A stretch of 64,000 bases of DNA, from the NCBI GenBank assembly GCA_965226775.1, contig CBDDEI010000002.1:310001-374000 (forward strand), read 5' to 3'. The translations under genes and the position numbers were made by a program. Numbering within the stretch: the stretch's first letter is position 1; every line of letters begins with the position of its first letter. Below are positions 28,811 through 37,766 of the stretch, in pieces. Source of the stretch: CBDDEI01 sp965226775. Its GTDB lineage: Bacteria > Chloroflexota > Dehalococcoidia > SHYD01. The notes beneath the pieces were generated by a model. It was not told the origin of the DNA, ran no database searches, and saw only the letters and a list, made by a program, of their open reading frames with translations.

Positions 28811-29302
28811 CTAGTTAGCGACTTCGGTATGTTGTCCACGTAACGGGCCAACCAACGCTTCAGTCAGGAAGGTGGCGCCGTGCTCGCGGCACAGGTCGGA
28901 CAGCGTCACCGAGTTCAGCGTCTCCGTCACCCGCGCTTGGAGCAGCACCCACACGTCCCGCGTGGTGCAGTCCGGCTTGTGCATGCCCATGCAGCAGGTC
29001 TGCTGGGTATCGCCCACAAACTCCAGGCATTGGACGGGGACAAAGGGCCCTTCGATGGCCTGGATGACTTCACCCACCGCAACGGCGTCAGGGTCACGCG
29101 CCAGCAGGTAGCCGCCGTGTACGCCACGTACGCTCTTCACCAATCCCTCGTTGCGCAGCGCGAGCATGACCTGCTCCAGGAAGTCCAGGGAGATCTTCTC
29201 TCGCTCCGATATCAAGCTCAGGGGCATAGGACCGCTGCCGAAGGCTCGGGCAAGCTGCACCATGGCCCGCACGCCGTATTCGCTTTTTGCTGAGACTTTC
29301 AC
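28811..29302 (-). CDS. Rrf2-family Fe-S regulator of the suf operon
   Basis: 163 residues. An N-terminal winged helix (MKVSAKSEYGVRAMVQLA, with LEQVMLALRNEGLVKSVRG and GGYLLAR) is followed by a cysteine cluster C92, C103, C104 and C112 suited to binding an Fe-S cluster, as in IscR and SufR-like Rrf2 proteins. As the first gene of the operon it most likely senses cluster status and controls its own promoter. The start is GTG 29302 with AGAGG about ten bases upstream. Confidence 0.92.
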   Translation of the reverse strand: MKVSAKSEYGVRAMVQLARAFGSGPMPLSLISEREKISLDFLEQVMLALRNEGLVKSVRGVHGGYLLARDPDAVAVGEVIQAIEGPFVPVQCLEFVGDTQQTCCMGMHKPDCTTRDVWVLLQARVTETLNSVTLSDLCREHGATFLTEALVGPLRGQHTEVAN

Positions 29303-29343
29303 TGCGCTATGCCTCTATTCTTGAGCAATTTGGTAGGAATTAC

Positions 29344-29372
29344 ATTATAGGATCCTGCCGCCTAGGTGTCAA
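29344..29372 (-). promoter_or_regulatory. consensus sigma-70 promoter of the suf operon
   Basis: On the minus strand TTGACA (29372-29367), a 17-base spacer and TATAAT (29349-29344) match the sigma-70 consensus in all 12 positions. Transcription should start near 29337, giving a leader of about 35 bases to the Rrf2 start. A promoter this strong implies repression, and the AT-rich stretch TGTAATTCCTACCAAATT over the start region is a possible Rrf2 operator, though no clean palindrome is visible. Confidence 0.8.
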
Positions 29373-29390
29373 CACGCCTAGACTCGCTTT

Positions 29391-30057
29391 GGAACCTCGG
29401 CCCTCTGTTCCTTCCCCCTATTATGGGGGAAGGTTAGGATGGGGGTGCTATGCCCGCTGCACTGCATATCTGGACAATACATAAGATCACCGTCCGTGAA
29501 GTCGAGACCGCCCTGCACAACTTGCTCTACCAAAGGATATCTAATAGTGGGGGGCTTCAGCTGCGTTGAAATGCGGCTCGGTACTGAAGCGTTGGGGGAC
29601 GACCCCCACCTTAATCCTCCCCCATCAAAGGGGGAGGAAATGACGCCGACTCTTACCCTCAACGGCGAGGCGTGAGCGCATATGCAGTGTAGGAACCCCT
29701 GCCCCTGTTCCTTCCCCCTCGTATGGGGGAAGGCTAGGATGGGGGTGCTTTGGCCCCGGAACTGCATTTCTGGACACACATACGGTCACCGTCCATGAAG
29801 TCGCGACCGCCCTGTACAACTTGCTCTACCAAAGGATATCTAAAAGTGGGAGGCTTCCGCTGCGTTGAAATGCGGCTCGGTACTGAAGCGTTGGGGGACG
29901 ACCCCCACCTTAATCCTCCCCCATCAAAGGGGGAGGAAATGGCGCTGACACTTACCGTCAATGGCGAGACGGGTGCACCTATGCAGTGTAGGAACCTCGC
30001 CCCTCTGTTCCTTCCCCCTCCTATGGGGGAAGGTTAGGATGGGGGTGCTATGGTCCA
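29391..30057. repeat. tandem ~300-bp non-coding repeat, two full copies and one partial
   Basis: Copy A runs 29391-29691, copy B 29692-29990, and a partial copy C 29991-30057. Each starts GGAACC...CTGTTCCTTCCCCCT, with a hairpin CCTTCCCCC/GGGGGAAGG. Next comes a shared central part (CCAAAGGATATCTAA, TGCGTTGAAATGCGGCTCGG), then a second hairpin CCTCCCCC/GGGGGAGG and an end ATGCAGTGTA. The whole stretch between the suf promoter and the next gene (29373-30194) holds nothing else apart from a trace GTAGGGGCG at 30059. Frames crossing it stay open for up to about 95 codons, but the base changes between copies do not respect codons, so they are not treated as genes. Confidence 0.85.
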
Positions 30058-30194
30058 TGTAGGGGCGCGCAACCTGTGTCGTCATCCCACTTATTGGCCA
30101 AATGTTAGTAGGCAGGTTTTAGCATCTACAAAGCCCCTCTATGTCGCGTACAATAGCCGCACTACACAGCTAGAACAGGGGCAACAAGAGCGCG

Positions 30195-31850
30195 ATGCGC
30201 ATTCTATGTAAGATAGCTTTCACGGGCAAGCGGCTGGCCCCCGCCTTGCTGATCGGTTTTCTTCTGGGCTGCACCGCACCGGCCGTGCCAGCTGCACCCA
30301 CTGCACCAGCTGCACCAGCGCCCCAGAGCGACGCCACCAACGACAGCGGCGCTAAGAAGGGCGGCGTCCTGACCGTCCTCATGAACCAGTCCGGCGACCC
30401 ACCCTCCTTTGACCTGCACCAGGAGTCCGGCTCTGCCGCCATCGAAACTGCCGGCCCGGTCTATGAGAATCTCCTTTCCTTCGATCCCCTAGACCCCAAA
30501 GCCTTGGTGCCGGAGCTGGCGGACACGTGGGAGTTCTCCCAGGATGGCAGGTCCCTTACCTTCCGCCTCCATCCCGGTGTCTCCTTTCAGAACGGCAATA
30601 GCTTCACCGCCGCAGATGCCAAGTTCTCCCTGGAGCGCATTGCCAGCCCACCCAAGGGGCTGGTGAGCCCTCGCAAGTCCATATTGGCGGCTATCGAAGC
30701 CATCGAGGCGCCCGAAGAGCGCACCCTGCTCCTGCGCCTCAACCGGCCCAACCCGTCGCTGCTCTTCAACCTGGCCCAGGCCTGGATGGTCATGTACGAC
30801 AAAGAGTGGCTGGAGGCCAATGGCCCGTTAGCTGCAGAGAGAGAAGTGATGGGCACCGGCCCCTTCCGCCTGAAAGAACATGTCACCGGCTCTCACGTCA
30901 CCGTGGAGCGCAACCCGGACTACTGGCAGCCCGGCAAGCCTTACCTTGACGCCGTCAAGACCCTGAACGTGCCGGACTTCGGCACGCGCGTGGCCGCGTT
31001 CCGCACCGGCCAGGTGCACATCGAGCGATTCTATCCCAGGGACGCCAAAGAGCTGCAGAAGGAGCTTGGCGAGAAGATTCTCATGACCGTCCAACCCGCT
31101 CCCAGCTTCGGCGCACTCTACATGAATGCGGCCAACCCGCCCTTCGACAACCCCAAGCTGCGCGCCGCCATTAACCTGGCCATAGACCGCGACGCTGCGG
31201 TAGAAGTGCTGTCCCAAGGTGAAGGTCTCGTAGGCGGTTACCTCATGCCCGGCGGCGCGTGGAGCCTCTCGGAAGAAGAAGTGCGCAAGTTTCCCGGCTA
31301 CGCCAAGGACAAGGCCACGGAGTTGGAGCAGGCCAAGGCGCTGCTGAAGGAGGCAGGGGTTGGCAGCGGCTTCTCCGTGGACATCATTTCCCGCAACGGC
31401 CGCAGCTTCATCGCCCTCTCGGTCTTTGTGCAAGACCAGCTCACCAAGCTGGGCATCACTTCCAAGGTGGTGCCGACGGAGACCGCCCCGGCCACAGAGC
31501 TCGCAAGGAAGGGCGATTTCCAGCTGCTCACCTGGGGCCATGAGTTCGCCCTGGACGACCCGGACACCGTCTACGGAGAGTTCTACATCTGCGGCGGCGC
31601 ACGCAACTGGGCCGGCCTCTGCTCAACAGAGGCGGATGCCCTCTATGAGAAGCAGTCCCAGGAGGTAGATACCGCCAAGCGCAAGGCGCTGGTGCAGGAG
31701 ATGGAGCGTAAGGCCGTGCCCGAGGCTATAAAGATAGTCACCCACTGGAACCGCCGCTTTGACGGCCAATGGGCCTTTGTGAAGGACTACCTACAGCATC
31801 CTTCGCCCTTCACCAACGTCCGTTATCGAGACGTGTGGCTGGACAAGTAG
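30195..31850 (+). CDS. family 5 ABC solute-binding lipoprotein (peptide/nickel type)
   Basis: 551 residues. The lipoprotein signal ends GFLLGC with C26 as the lipid site. An Ala/Pro-rich linker follows to about residue 50, then the SBP_bac_5 fold: GGVLTVLMNQSGDPPSFDLH, LVPELADTWEFSQDGRSLTF, VSFQNGNSFTAADAKFSLER and VMGTGPFRLKEH. It delivers oligopeptides or other solutes to a DppBC-type permease. None is adjacent, but the orphan permease pair at 60701-62493 is of the matching type. The start is ATG 30195; TACAAT at 30149-30154 may be its -10. Confidence 0.9.
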   Translation: MRILCKIAFTGKRLAPALLIGFLLGCTAPAVPAAPTAPAAPAPQSDATNDSGAKKGGVLTVLMNQSGDPPSFDLHQESGSAAIETAGPVYENLLSFDPLDPKALVPELADTWEFSQDGRSLTFRLHPGVSFQNGNSFTAADAKFSLERIASPPKGLVSPRKSILAAIEAIEAPEERTLLLRLNRPNPSLLFNLAQAWMVMYDKEWLEANGPLAAEREVMGTGPFRLKEHVTGSHVTVERNPDYWQPGKPYLDAVKTLNVPDFGTRVAAFRTGQVHIERFYPRDAKELQKELGEKILMTVQPAPSFGALYMNAANPPFDNPKLRAAINLAIDRDAAVEVLSQGEGLVGGYLMPGGAWSLSEEEVRKFPGYAKDKATELEQAKALLKEAGVGSGFSVDIISRNGRSFIALSVFVQDQLTKLGITSKVVPTETAPATELARKGDFQLLTWGHEFALDDPDTVYGEFYICGGARNWAGLCSTEADALYEKQSQEVDTAKRKALVQEMERKAVPEAIKIVTHWNRRFDGQWAFVKDYLQHPSPFTNVRYRDVWLDK

Positions 31851-31898
31851 CCTGCTGGCGCTCCTGCCTACAGCGGGCATACCTTGACTAGCTTACCC

Positions 31899-32402
31899 AT
31901 GCCCTACACTATCCGAGACGCCGCCCGCGACGACCTGCCGGCCATCGTCGCTATCTACAACGCCTCCATCCCCGGCCGCTTGGCCACCGCCGATACCGAG
32001 CCCGTGACCGTTGCCAGCCGGGAAGCCTGGTTCGCCGAGCACGCTCAGGGCGCGTACCCGCTGTGGGTCGCTGAAACGGAGGGTGTAGTCGCCGGATGGT
32101 TTAGCTTCCGCCCCTTCTACGGCAGGCCGGCCTACCGCCAGACCGCGGAGATCAGCGTCTACGTGGCGACGGATTGGCAGCGGAAAGGTGTAGGGGTGGC
32201 GCTGCTAGAAGATGCGCTGCGCCGTAGCCCTGCGCTGGGCCTGCGCAACCTGGTGGCCTTCGTGTTTGGCCACAACGCCGCGAGTCTGGCGCTGATGGAG
32301 CGCTACGACTTCGAACGTTGGGGGCTGCTCCCCGGTATCGCAGAGCTTGACGGCGTCCGCCGAGACCTGGTTATTCTCGGCCGTCCAATAACCGTGTCAT
32401 AG
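31899..32402 (+). CDS. GNAT acetyltransferase (phosphinothricin/MddA type)
   Basis: 167 residues. It has the GNAT fold, with YTIRDAARDDLPAIVAIYNAS at the start, the acetyl-CoA-binding QRKGVGVALLEDAL, and FVFGHNAASLALMERYDFERWG, the layout of phosphinothricin or methionine-sulfoximine N-acetyltransferases. It probably N-acetylates an amino-acid-like amine in the cytoplasm. ATG 31899 is preferred to a TTG five codons upstream. It lies 48 bases after the solute-binding gene and could share its transcript. Confidence 0.85.
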   Translation: MPYTIRDAARDDLPAIVAIYNASIPGRLATADTEPVTVASREAWFAEHAQGAYPLWVAETEGVVAGWFSFRPFYGRPAYRQTAEISVYVATDWQRKGVGVALLEDALRRSPALGLRNLVAFVFGHNAASLALMERYDFERWGLLPGIAELDGVRRDLVILGRPITVS

Positions 32403-32469
32403 CGAGGACTCGCCGGCGGCGTAGGACAGCGTATCAGGTGCGAACTAAAGCGGTGTGCCGTCTCCGGCG

Positions 32470-33720
32470 CTAAGCCTGGCGCACGGCCTCTTCCATGGAC
32501 ATGGTCTTCTGCTCGCCGGTCGCCATGTCCCGCAGCCGCACGGCGCTCGCCTCGACCTCATCATCGCCGATCATTGCCGCCCACGGCGCGCCCAAGGAGT
32601 TCGCGTTGCGAAGCTGGGCTCGCAGGCTGCGCTCGCCCAGGGCAAGGATGGTGTTCACTCCGGCCGCTCGGAGGTCGCTCGCCAGCCGTAGCGCCATCAG
32701 CCGTCCCGTTGCGCCTACGAACGCCACGTAGACCTGGGGCGAGGCCGCGTTGGGCGCCTCAATGCCCTGCTGCTTTAAGTTAATGATAATCCGCTCCATC
32801 CCAATGCCAAAGCCAATGCCGGGCGTGGGCTTGCCGCCCAGAGCCTCCACCAAGCCGTCGTAGCGGCCGCCTGCCCCCACGGTGCTCTGCGCGCTGCCCT
32901 CTTCCTGCGGCACAAACTCAAAGACGGTGCGGGTGTAGTAGTCCAGCCCGCGCACCAGGCGGTGCTCCAGCCGGTAGGGAACGCCCAGCACGTTCAGATG
33001 CCGCTGCACCGTGGTGAAGTGCGCCTGACAGTCCGTGCACAGGAAGTCCACCATCTTGGGCGCGCGAGCAATGCGGGCCTGGTCTGAGGGGCGTTTGCAG
33101 TCCAGCAGGCGCAGCGGGTTCTTATCAAAGCGCATCTGGCAGTCCTCGCAAATCTGGTCGGAGAAGGGTCGATAGTACTCCACCAGCGCCTTCAGGTAGC
33201 TGGGGCGGCACAGCGGGTCGCCTAGACTGTTCAGCAGCAGCCGCAGGTTCTTCAGCCCCAGAGCCTCATAAAACTGGTACGCCAGCGTGATGATCTCCGC
33301 GTCAATGGACGGGTCATCCTCGCCCAGCGCCTCGCAGCCAAACTGGTAGAACTGGCGGTAGCGCCCCGCTTGAGGACGCTCGTAGCGAAAGGACGGCGCA
33401 ATGTAATAGAGCTTCACCGGCTGCGGCAGGTTGTGCATGCCGTGCTCTACATACGCTCGGCAGACGGGCGCGGTCCCCTCCGGCCGCAGCGTCAGGAGGT
33501 CTTTGCTGCGGTCCTCAAAGGTGTACATCTCCTTATCCACAATGTCCGTGCCCTCGCCAATGCCCCGCTGAAAGAGGCCGGCGGCCTCGAAGAGGGGCGT
33601 GTCCAGGCGCTGGTAACCATAGAGATGGCTCAGACGCTCCGCCTGCTGGACTACGTGATGCCAGTAGGGCTGGTCTGCGGGGAGAATATCGGCTGTGCCG
33701 CGGGGCGCTCGGTATTGCAT
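32470..33720 (-). CDS. hisS: histidyl-tRNA synthetase
   Basis: 416 residues, class II synthetase that charges tRNA-His. Motif 2 reads LRPEGTAPVCRAYVEHG and FRYERPQAGRYRQFYQFGCE. The histidine-specific loop is RGLDYYTRTVFEF, motif 3 is GIGFGIGMERII, and the anticodon-binding domain fills the last 90 residues. The insert has four cysteines (CEDCQMRF and CTDCQAHF) that may bind zinc. It is convergent with the acetyltransferase gene. Confidence 0.96.
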   Translation of the reverse strand: MQYRAPRGTADILPADQPYWHHVVQQAERLSHLYGYQRLDTPLFEAAGLFQRGIGEGTDIVDKEMYTFEDRSKDLLTLRPEGTAPVCRAYVEHGMHNLPQPVKLYYIAPSFRYERPQAGRYRQFYQFGCEALGEDDPSIDAEIITLAYQFYEALGLKNLRLLLNSLGDPLCRPSYLKALVEYYRPFSDQICEDCQMRFDKNPLRLLDCKRPSDQARIARAPKMVDFLCTDCQAHFTTVQRHLNVLGVPYRLEHRLVRGLDYYTRTVFEFVPQEEGSAQSTVGAGGRYDGLVEALGGKPTPGIGFGIGMERIIINLKQQGIEAPNAASPQVYVAFVGATGRLMALRLASDLRAAGVNTILALGERSLRAQLRNANSLGAPWAAMIGDDEVEASAVRLRDMATGEQKTMSMEEAVRQA

Positions 33721-33801
33721 AGCTCTGCTCGATTATAGGGCTTGTTGGGTAGCCGCTCTAGTGTAGCGTGTCCCCCAAGTTGCGCCAAGACATACGGACG
33801 G

Positions 33802-34658
33802 CTAAAGGTCTAACTCGCGACTCCATTTCAAGAGTTGCGCGTGGACTTCCTGGTCAGCGGCGGCAATCACTCCCCGTGCAGTGGTATTCCAGGGGTTGCC
33901 TGCAATATCGGAAGATACCACACAGCCGCTAGCTAGGCAGAGCGCGACCCCTGCGGCTAGATGGACTGCTCCTTCTGCGGCGTCATCTACGAACGCCGCA
34001 AGCCTGCCGGTCGCAACATAGGCAACCGCCAAACTGCTGCCAAGATGTGTAGGATAGAAGCGGTCTGAAAAAGCCGGAAGCAAGGCCATCTCAAAGCGTT
34101 CGGTAGTTCCTCGTGCCCAGGCGCGGTTTGCCGAAATCCAGGTCCACTAGTCCGCTCTGAGCGCTGGGAACGGCATGCTCCACCGCGCCTTCTCTACTGA
34201 TAGCGACCTCCCCCGGCTTAGGCCCTGCCGCTGCAGCAAAAACCTCTCCTGTCACAGGATCGCACACCGCCCCCAGTACCGGCTTCCCGTCAACCACAAG
34301 TCCAACATTTACACAGAACATCCCAATGCCCGAGGAAAAATTCATTGTGCCGCACAGCGGATCCACGTACCAGGCGCGGCCGGCGGACGGCGTTTCAGCG
34401 CGATCCCACCCTGTCTCCTCTCCGTACACGGGCCATTTGCTCTCGCTGCGTCAGCACTTCACGGATCGCGGCCTCAGACGCCAGGTCTGCGGAGGTTGCG
34501 AAATCATGGAGGCCCTTGTGGATGCGCTCCAGGCCGCCTCGCCGAAACTGCGTTTTGAGGATGTCGCCCCCCGCCTTTGCGGCGGCAATCGCAACATCCA
34601 GCTCCGTTTCCAATGCTTGCTCGCTTCCTCTAGTAGTGTCAGTAGTGCCGTTGGGCAA
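33802..34658 (-). pseudogene. inositol monophosphatase family protein, two frameshifts
   Basis: Three leftward pieces in different frames make one IMPase-like protein of about 285 residues. 34658-34430 gives the N-terminal helix (LDVAIAAAKAGGDILKTQF ... DFATSADLASEAAI). 34429-34120 gives YGEETGWDRAETP and WYVDPLCGTMNFSSG. 34115-33802 gives LPAFSDRFYPTHLGSSLAVA to the end. Frame changes lie near 34430 and 34115. The metal-binding DPLDGT has become DPLCGT, and the usual WD before AAG in the last motif has become VH. With lost catalytic residues as well as frameshifts, this is a decayed gene rather than only a sequencing problem. Confidence 0.8.
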
Positions 34659-34702
34659 CAGTCGCTAGTGTACTCCCACTCTCTCCAGCTATGGCCAAGA
34701 GA

Positions 34703-34732
34703 TTGCTCCTGCTTCACCTAACGGCTTATACT
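34703..34732 (+). promoter_or_regulatory. probable rel promoter
   Basis: TTGCTC (34703-34708), an 18-base spacer and TATACT (34727-34732) precede the GTG start of rel at 34770 by 37 bases. It is a reasonable sigma-70 match. Confidence 0.42.
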
Positions 34733-34769
34733 GAGCACAATTAAGCGACATAAACTGCGCAGGCGTACC

Positions 34770-36989
34770 GTGACCAACCTCTCCATAGAAACCGCGGCCA
34801 TCCAGCCCAAGCTGCTCACCGTGGCCGACCTCAAGCGCCATGTGGGCGATTATCTGAGCCAAGAGCGGCTAGAGGTTATTGAGCGCGCCTACGAGTTCGC
34901 GGTGGAGTCGCATCAGGGCCAACTCCGCAAGTCCGGCGAGCCCTACGTCCAGCACCCGCTGCAAGCCGCTTGCCTGGTGGCAGACCTTCGCATGGACGCG
35001 TCCACCATCGTGGCGACGCTGCTGCACGATACGGTGGAGGACTGCGGCGTCTCCCTGGAGGAGCTCCAGAAGCGCTTCGGCCCGGAAGTCGCCGTCCTGG
35101 TAGACGGCGTCACCAAACTTAGCAAGATTGCCCTCTCCGAAACAGCCCTTCAGGACCAGCATCGTCCTGCCAACGCGGTCAGTCCGGAAGAGAACCTCCG
35201 CAAGATGCTCTTGGCGATGGCCGAGGATATCCGTGTGGTCATCATCAAGCTGGCAGACCGCCTCCACAACATGCGCACCCTCCAGGCCCTGCCGGCCGAC
35301 CGGCGTCGCGCCATCGCCCGGGAAACCCTGGAGATCTACGCGCCCCTGGCCACGCGCCTGGGCATCTGGCAGTTCAAATGGGAGCTGGAAGACCTCTCCT
35401 TCCGCTACCTGGACCCTACCCAGCACAAAGAGATCAGCCAGATGCTGACCACCAGCCGCGCCACTCAGGAGGCCTACATTGAGCAGGTGAGTGGACTGCT
35501 TCAGGCGGAGCTAGATAAGGCGGCCGTTAAGGGCGAGGTCTCCGGCCGCGCCAAGCATATCTTCAGCATTGCCCAAAAGCGCCAAAAGTACGCCACCCAG
35601 GGCAAAAACCCGGCCGAGATCTACGACGTGCTGGCCCTGCGCGTCCTGGTAGAGAACCTCCAGGACTGCTATGGCGTCCTGGGCGTGGTACACAGCCTGT
35701 GGCATCCCCTCCCCGGTACCTTTGACGACTATATCTCTATGCCCAAGGAGAGCGGCTACCAATCGCTGCACACCACCGTGATGGCCCCCGGCGGCCACGC
35801 GCTGGAGGTGCAGATCCGCACGCGGGAGATGCACTACGTCTCCGAGTACGGCGTGGCCGCCCACTGGCGCTACAAAGAGGGCAGCGGCTCCGACCTGCGC
35901 GTCGAAGAGAAGCTCACCTGGCTGCGGCAACTCCTGGAGTGGCAGCGAGAGGTGCAAGGCGCGGAGGAGTTCGTGGAGTCGGTCAAGACCGATTTCTTCA
36001 ACGACCGCGTCTTTGTCTTCACTCCCAAGGGTGAGATCAAGGACCTGCCTGCGGAGTCCACGCCCATCGACTTTGCCTACAGCGTGCACACGGAGTTGGG
36101 CCACCGCTGCGTGGGCGCAAAGGTGAACGGACGCCTCGTGCCCCTGGACCACACCCTCAAGACCGGCGACGTGGTGGACATCATGACCGGCAAGGGCGAC
36201 CGCGGCCCCCGGCTGGACTGGCTTAACCCCAACCTCGGCTACATCAAGAGCGCCGCGGCCCGCGCCCGCATCCGGCAGTGGTTCCGCCGCCAGGCCCGGC
36301 CCGAGAACGTTGAGCGCGGGCAGGAGTTGGTGCGACGTGAGCTTACCCGTCTGGGCGTGACCCTCTCCGATCTGGAAGTCGCCAAGCTTTTCAAGTTCAA
36401 CAAAGTGGACGATTTCTTTGCCGCCGTTGGCTACGGCGACGTGAACCCCGGCGCAATCAGCATCAAGCTGGCGGCTCAGCAGGAGCGGCCCATTCCTATG
36501 TCTACGCTCCCTGCGCCTATGCCCTCCACCACTACCCAGAGCATCCGCGTGCGCGGCGTGGGCGACCTGCTCACCCGTCTGGCCTCCTGTTGCCACCCGG
36601 TGCCGGGCGACGCCATTACCGGCTACGTGACACGCGCCCGCGGCGTCACCGTGCACCGCGCCGACTGTCCCAATATCCTCAATGAGGACGAGAAGGAGCG
36701 GCTCATCTCCGTAGAGTGGGGCGCCGCCAGCCAGCTCTTCTCCGTGCCCGTGCGCATCACCGCCATCGACCGGGTGGGCCTGCTGCGGGACATTGCCAGC
36801 ACCGTCTCCTCTGAGAAGATCAACATCCTGCGCACCTACCAGGCGGCCCAGCAGGACGGCACTGCACAGTTCCTCCTCACGCTGGAAACCACCGGTATGA
36901 GCCAGCTCAGCCGCGTCATGGCCAAGATCGACTCCCTTGCAGGCGTCACCAGCGTTGTCCGTGTCCTAGACGGCAACGTCCCCGACTAG
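34770..36989 (+). CDS. rel: bifunctional (p)ppGpp synthetase/hydrolase Rel
   Basis: 739 residues, the stringent-response enzyme that makes and destroys (p)ppGpp. The hydrolase HD domain has H62 and the HDTVED box at 86-91, so hydrolase activity should be retained. The synthetase domain has YDVLALRV, KESGYQSLHTTV and LEVQIRTREM, ending GVAAHWRYKEG. The TGS domain starts FVFTPKGEIKDLPAESTPID near 410, a zinc-finger-like CCHPVPGD follows, and an ACT domain closes the protein (VPVRITAIDRVGLLRDIAS). The start is GTG 34770 (VTNLSIETA). It is single-gene. Confidence 0.96.
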   Translation: MTNLSIETAAIQPKLLTVADLKRHVGDYLSQERLEVIERAYEFAVESHQGQLRKSGEPYVQHPLQAACLVADLRMDASTIVATLLHDTVEDCGVSLEELQKRFGPEVAVLVDGVTKLSKIALSETALQDQHRPANAVSPEENLRKMLLAMAEDIRVVIIKLADRLHNMRTLQALPADRRRAIARETLEIYAPLATRLGIWQFKWELEDLSFRYLDPTQHKEISQMLTTSRATQEAYIEQVSGLLQAELDKAAVKGEVSGRAKHIFSIAQKRQKYATQGKNPAEIYDVLALRVLVENLQDCYGVLGVVHSLWHPLPGTFDDYISMPKESGYQSLHTTVMAPGGHALEVQIRTREMHYVSEYGVAAHWRYKEGSGSDLRVEEKLTWLRQLLEWQREVQGAEEFVESVKTDFFNDRVFVFTPKGEIKDLPAESTPIDFAYSVHTELGHRCVGAKVNGRLVPLDHTLKTGDVVDIMTGKGDRGPRLDWLNPNLGYIKSAAARARIRQWFRRQARPENVERGQELVRRELTRLGVTLSDLEVAKLFKFNKVDDFFAAVGYGDVNPGAISIKLAAQQERPIPMSTLPAPMPSTTTQSIRVRGVGDLLTRLASCCHPVPGDAITGYVTRARGVTVHRADCPNILNEDEKERLISVEWGAASQLFSVPVRITAIDRVGLLRDIASTVSSEKINILRTYQAAQQDGTAQFLLTLETTGMSQLSRVMAKIDSLAGVTSVVRVLDGNVPD

Positions 36990-37137
36990 CACACGCTTCC
37001 GCCACCACCCGTAATTCTCGCTCCTAGCACAGCGTTGACAGCACGCGCCCTCTTGGGTTACACCTCTCCCATCGGCCCTGTTAGGTGAGCTAGGGCTGAA
37101 AGAGGATTCAACAAGCAATCACAAGGAGGATAGGACA

Positions 37138-37530
37138 ATGGCAAAGCGTCAGAGTTTAGAGGTTCCCGGCATCGGCCACAGCAACCCCCTGCCTATGGGC
37201 AGCAAGATTGGCAACATGGTGTACAGCTCCGGCATCTTCGGCACCGATCCTGAGACCGGCAAGGTGCCGCCCACGGCAGAAGCCCAGGCGGAGCATGCCT
37301 TCAACAACATGCGGGCGCTCCTAGAGCAGGCCGGCGGCACACCCGACGACATCATCTACGTCACGGTCTACATGAAGGACCGCGCCCAGCGCAACGCCAT
37401 CAACGCGCCCTGGCTCAAGATGTTCCCGGACGAGCACTCCCGCCCCGGCCGTCACGCCATAGAGAGCAACCTGCCGGAAGGCAACTTCTTGCAGCTCCAG
37501 TGTGTGGCAGTGCTTGGAGGCGGCGAGTAG
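37138..37530 (+). CDS. RidA family protein (first copy)
   Basis: 130 residues of the YjgF/YER057c/UK114 family, small trimeric proteins, many of which hydrolyse reactive enamine/imine intermediates. It has GNMVYSSGIFGTDPETG, the paired helices FNNMRALLEQAGGTPDDIIYVTVYM and a C-terminal strand. The arginine that marks true RidA enzymes is not clearly present (the end reads NFLQLQCVAVL), so deaminase activity is open. AAGGAGGA at 37122-37129 is a strong ribosome site. TTGACA at 37035-37040 upstream may be part of a promoter. It heads a stretch of MFS genes; a relative at 44166-44573 has the same kind of neighbour. Confidence 0.85.
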   Translation: MAKRQSLEVPGIGHSNPLPMGSKIGNMVYSSGIFGTDPETGKVPPTAEAQAEHAFNNMRALLEQAGGTPDDIIYVTVYMKDRAQRNAINAPWLKMFPDEHSRPGRHAIESNLPEGNFLQLQCVAVLGGGE

Positions 37531-37615
37531 TATACGGCAGGGCCATCTAGAGGCATCCCCCCAAGGCGCGGCAAAGGCCCTGCCTAATTCACGCCTATTG
37601 GGCTAACAATAGAAG

Positions 37616-37645
37616 ACACGCACCTTCCGTACGGAAGGTGCGTGT
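37616..37645. terminator. 30-base perfect palindrome after the RidA gene
   Basis: ACACGCACCTTCCGT is followed at once by its exact reverse complement. As RNA it forms a hairpin with a tight turn 86 bases after the RidA stop. No T-run follows, so terminator or protein-binding site are both open. Confidence 0.5.
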
Positions 37646-37766
37646 TGCTGCCCCTAAACTAAGCGGTCAACGTAACCTCTAGCTTGACCATCGTCGCCGC
37701 CTCGTGCTTTACTGCATCCGCCCCCTACTTGTCAGAAACCGCAACCATGCTGAGGAGTAGCAACTC

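Noticed and set aside
29439..30037. Open frames of 60-95 codons inside the tandem repeat
   Set aside because: They occur on both strands, and differences between copies ignore codon positions; the repeat is better seen as non-coding.
35511..36656. A 381-codon open frame antisense to rel
   Set aside because: It lies wholly inside a well-conserved rel gene, shows no family motif, and its His/Ala/Val-rich composition is what the complement of GC-rich coding sequence gives.
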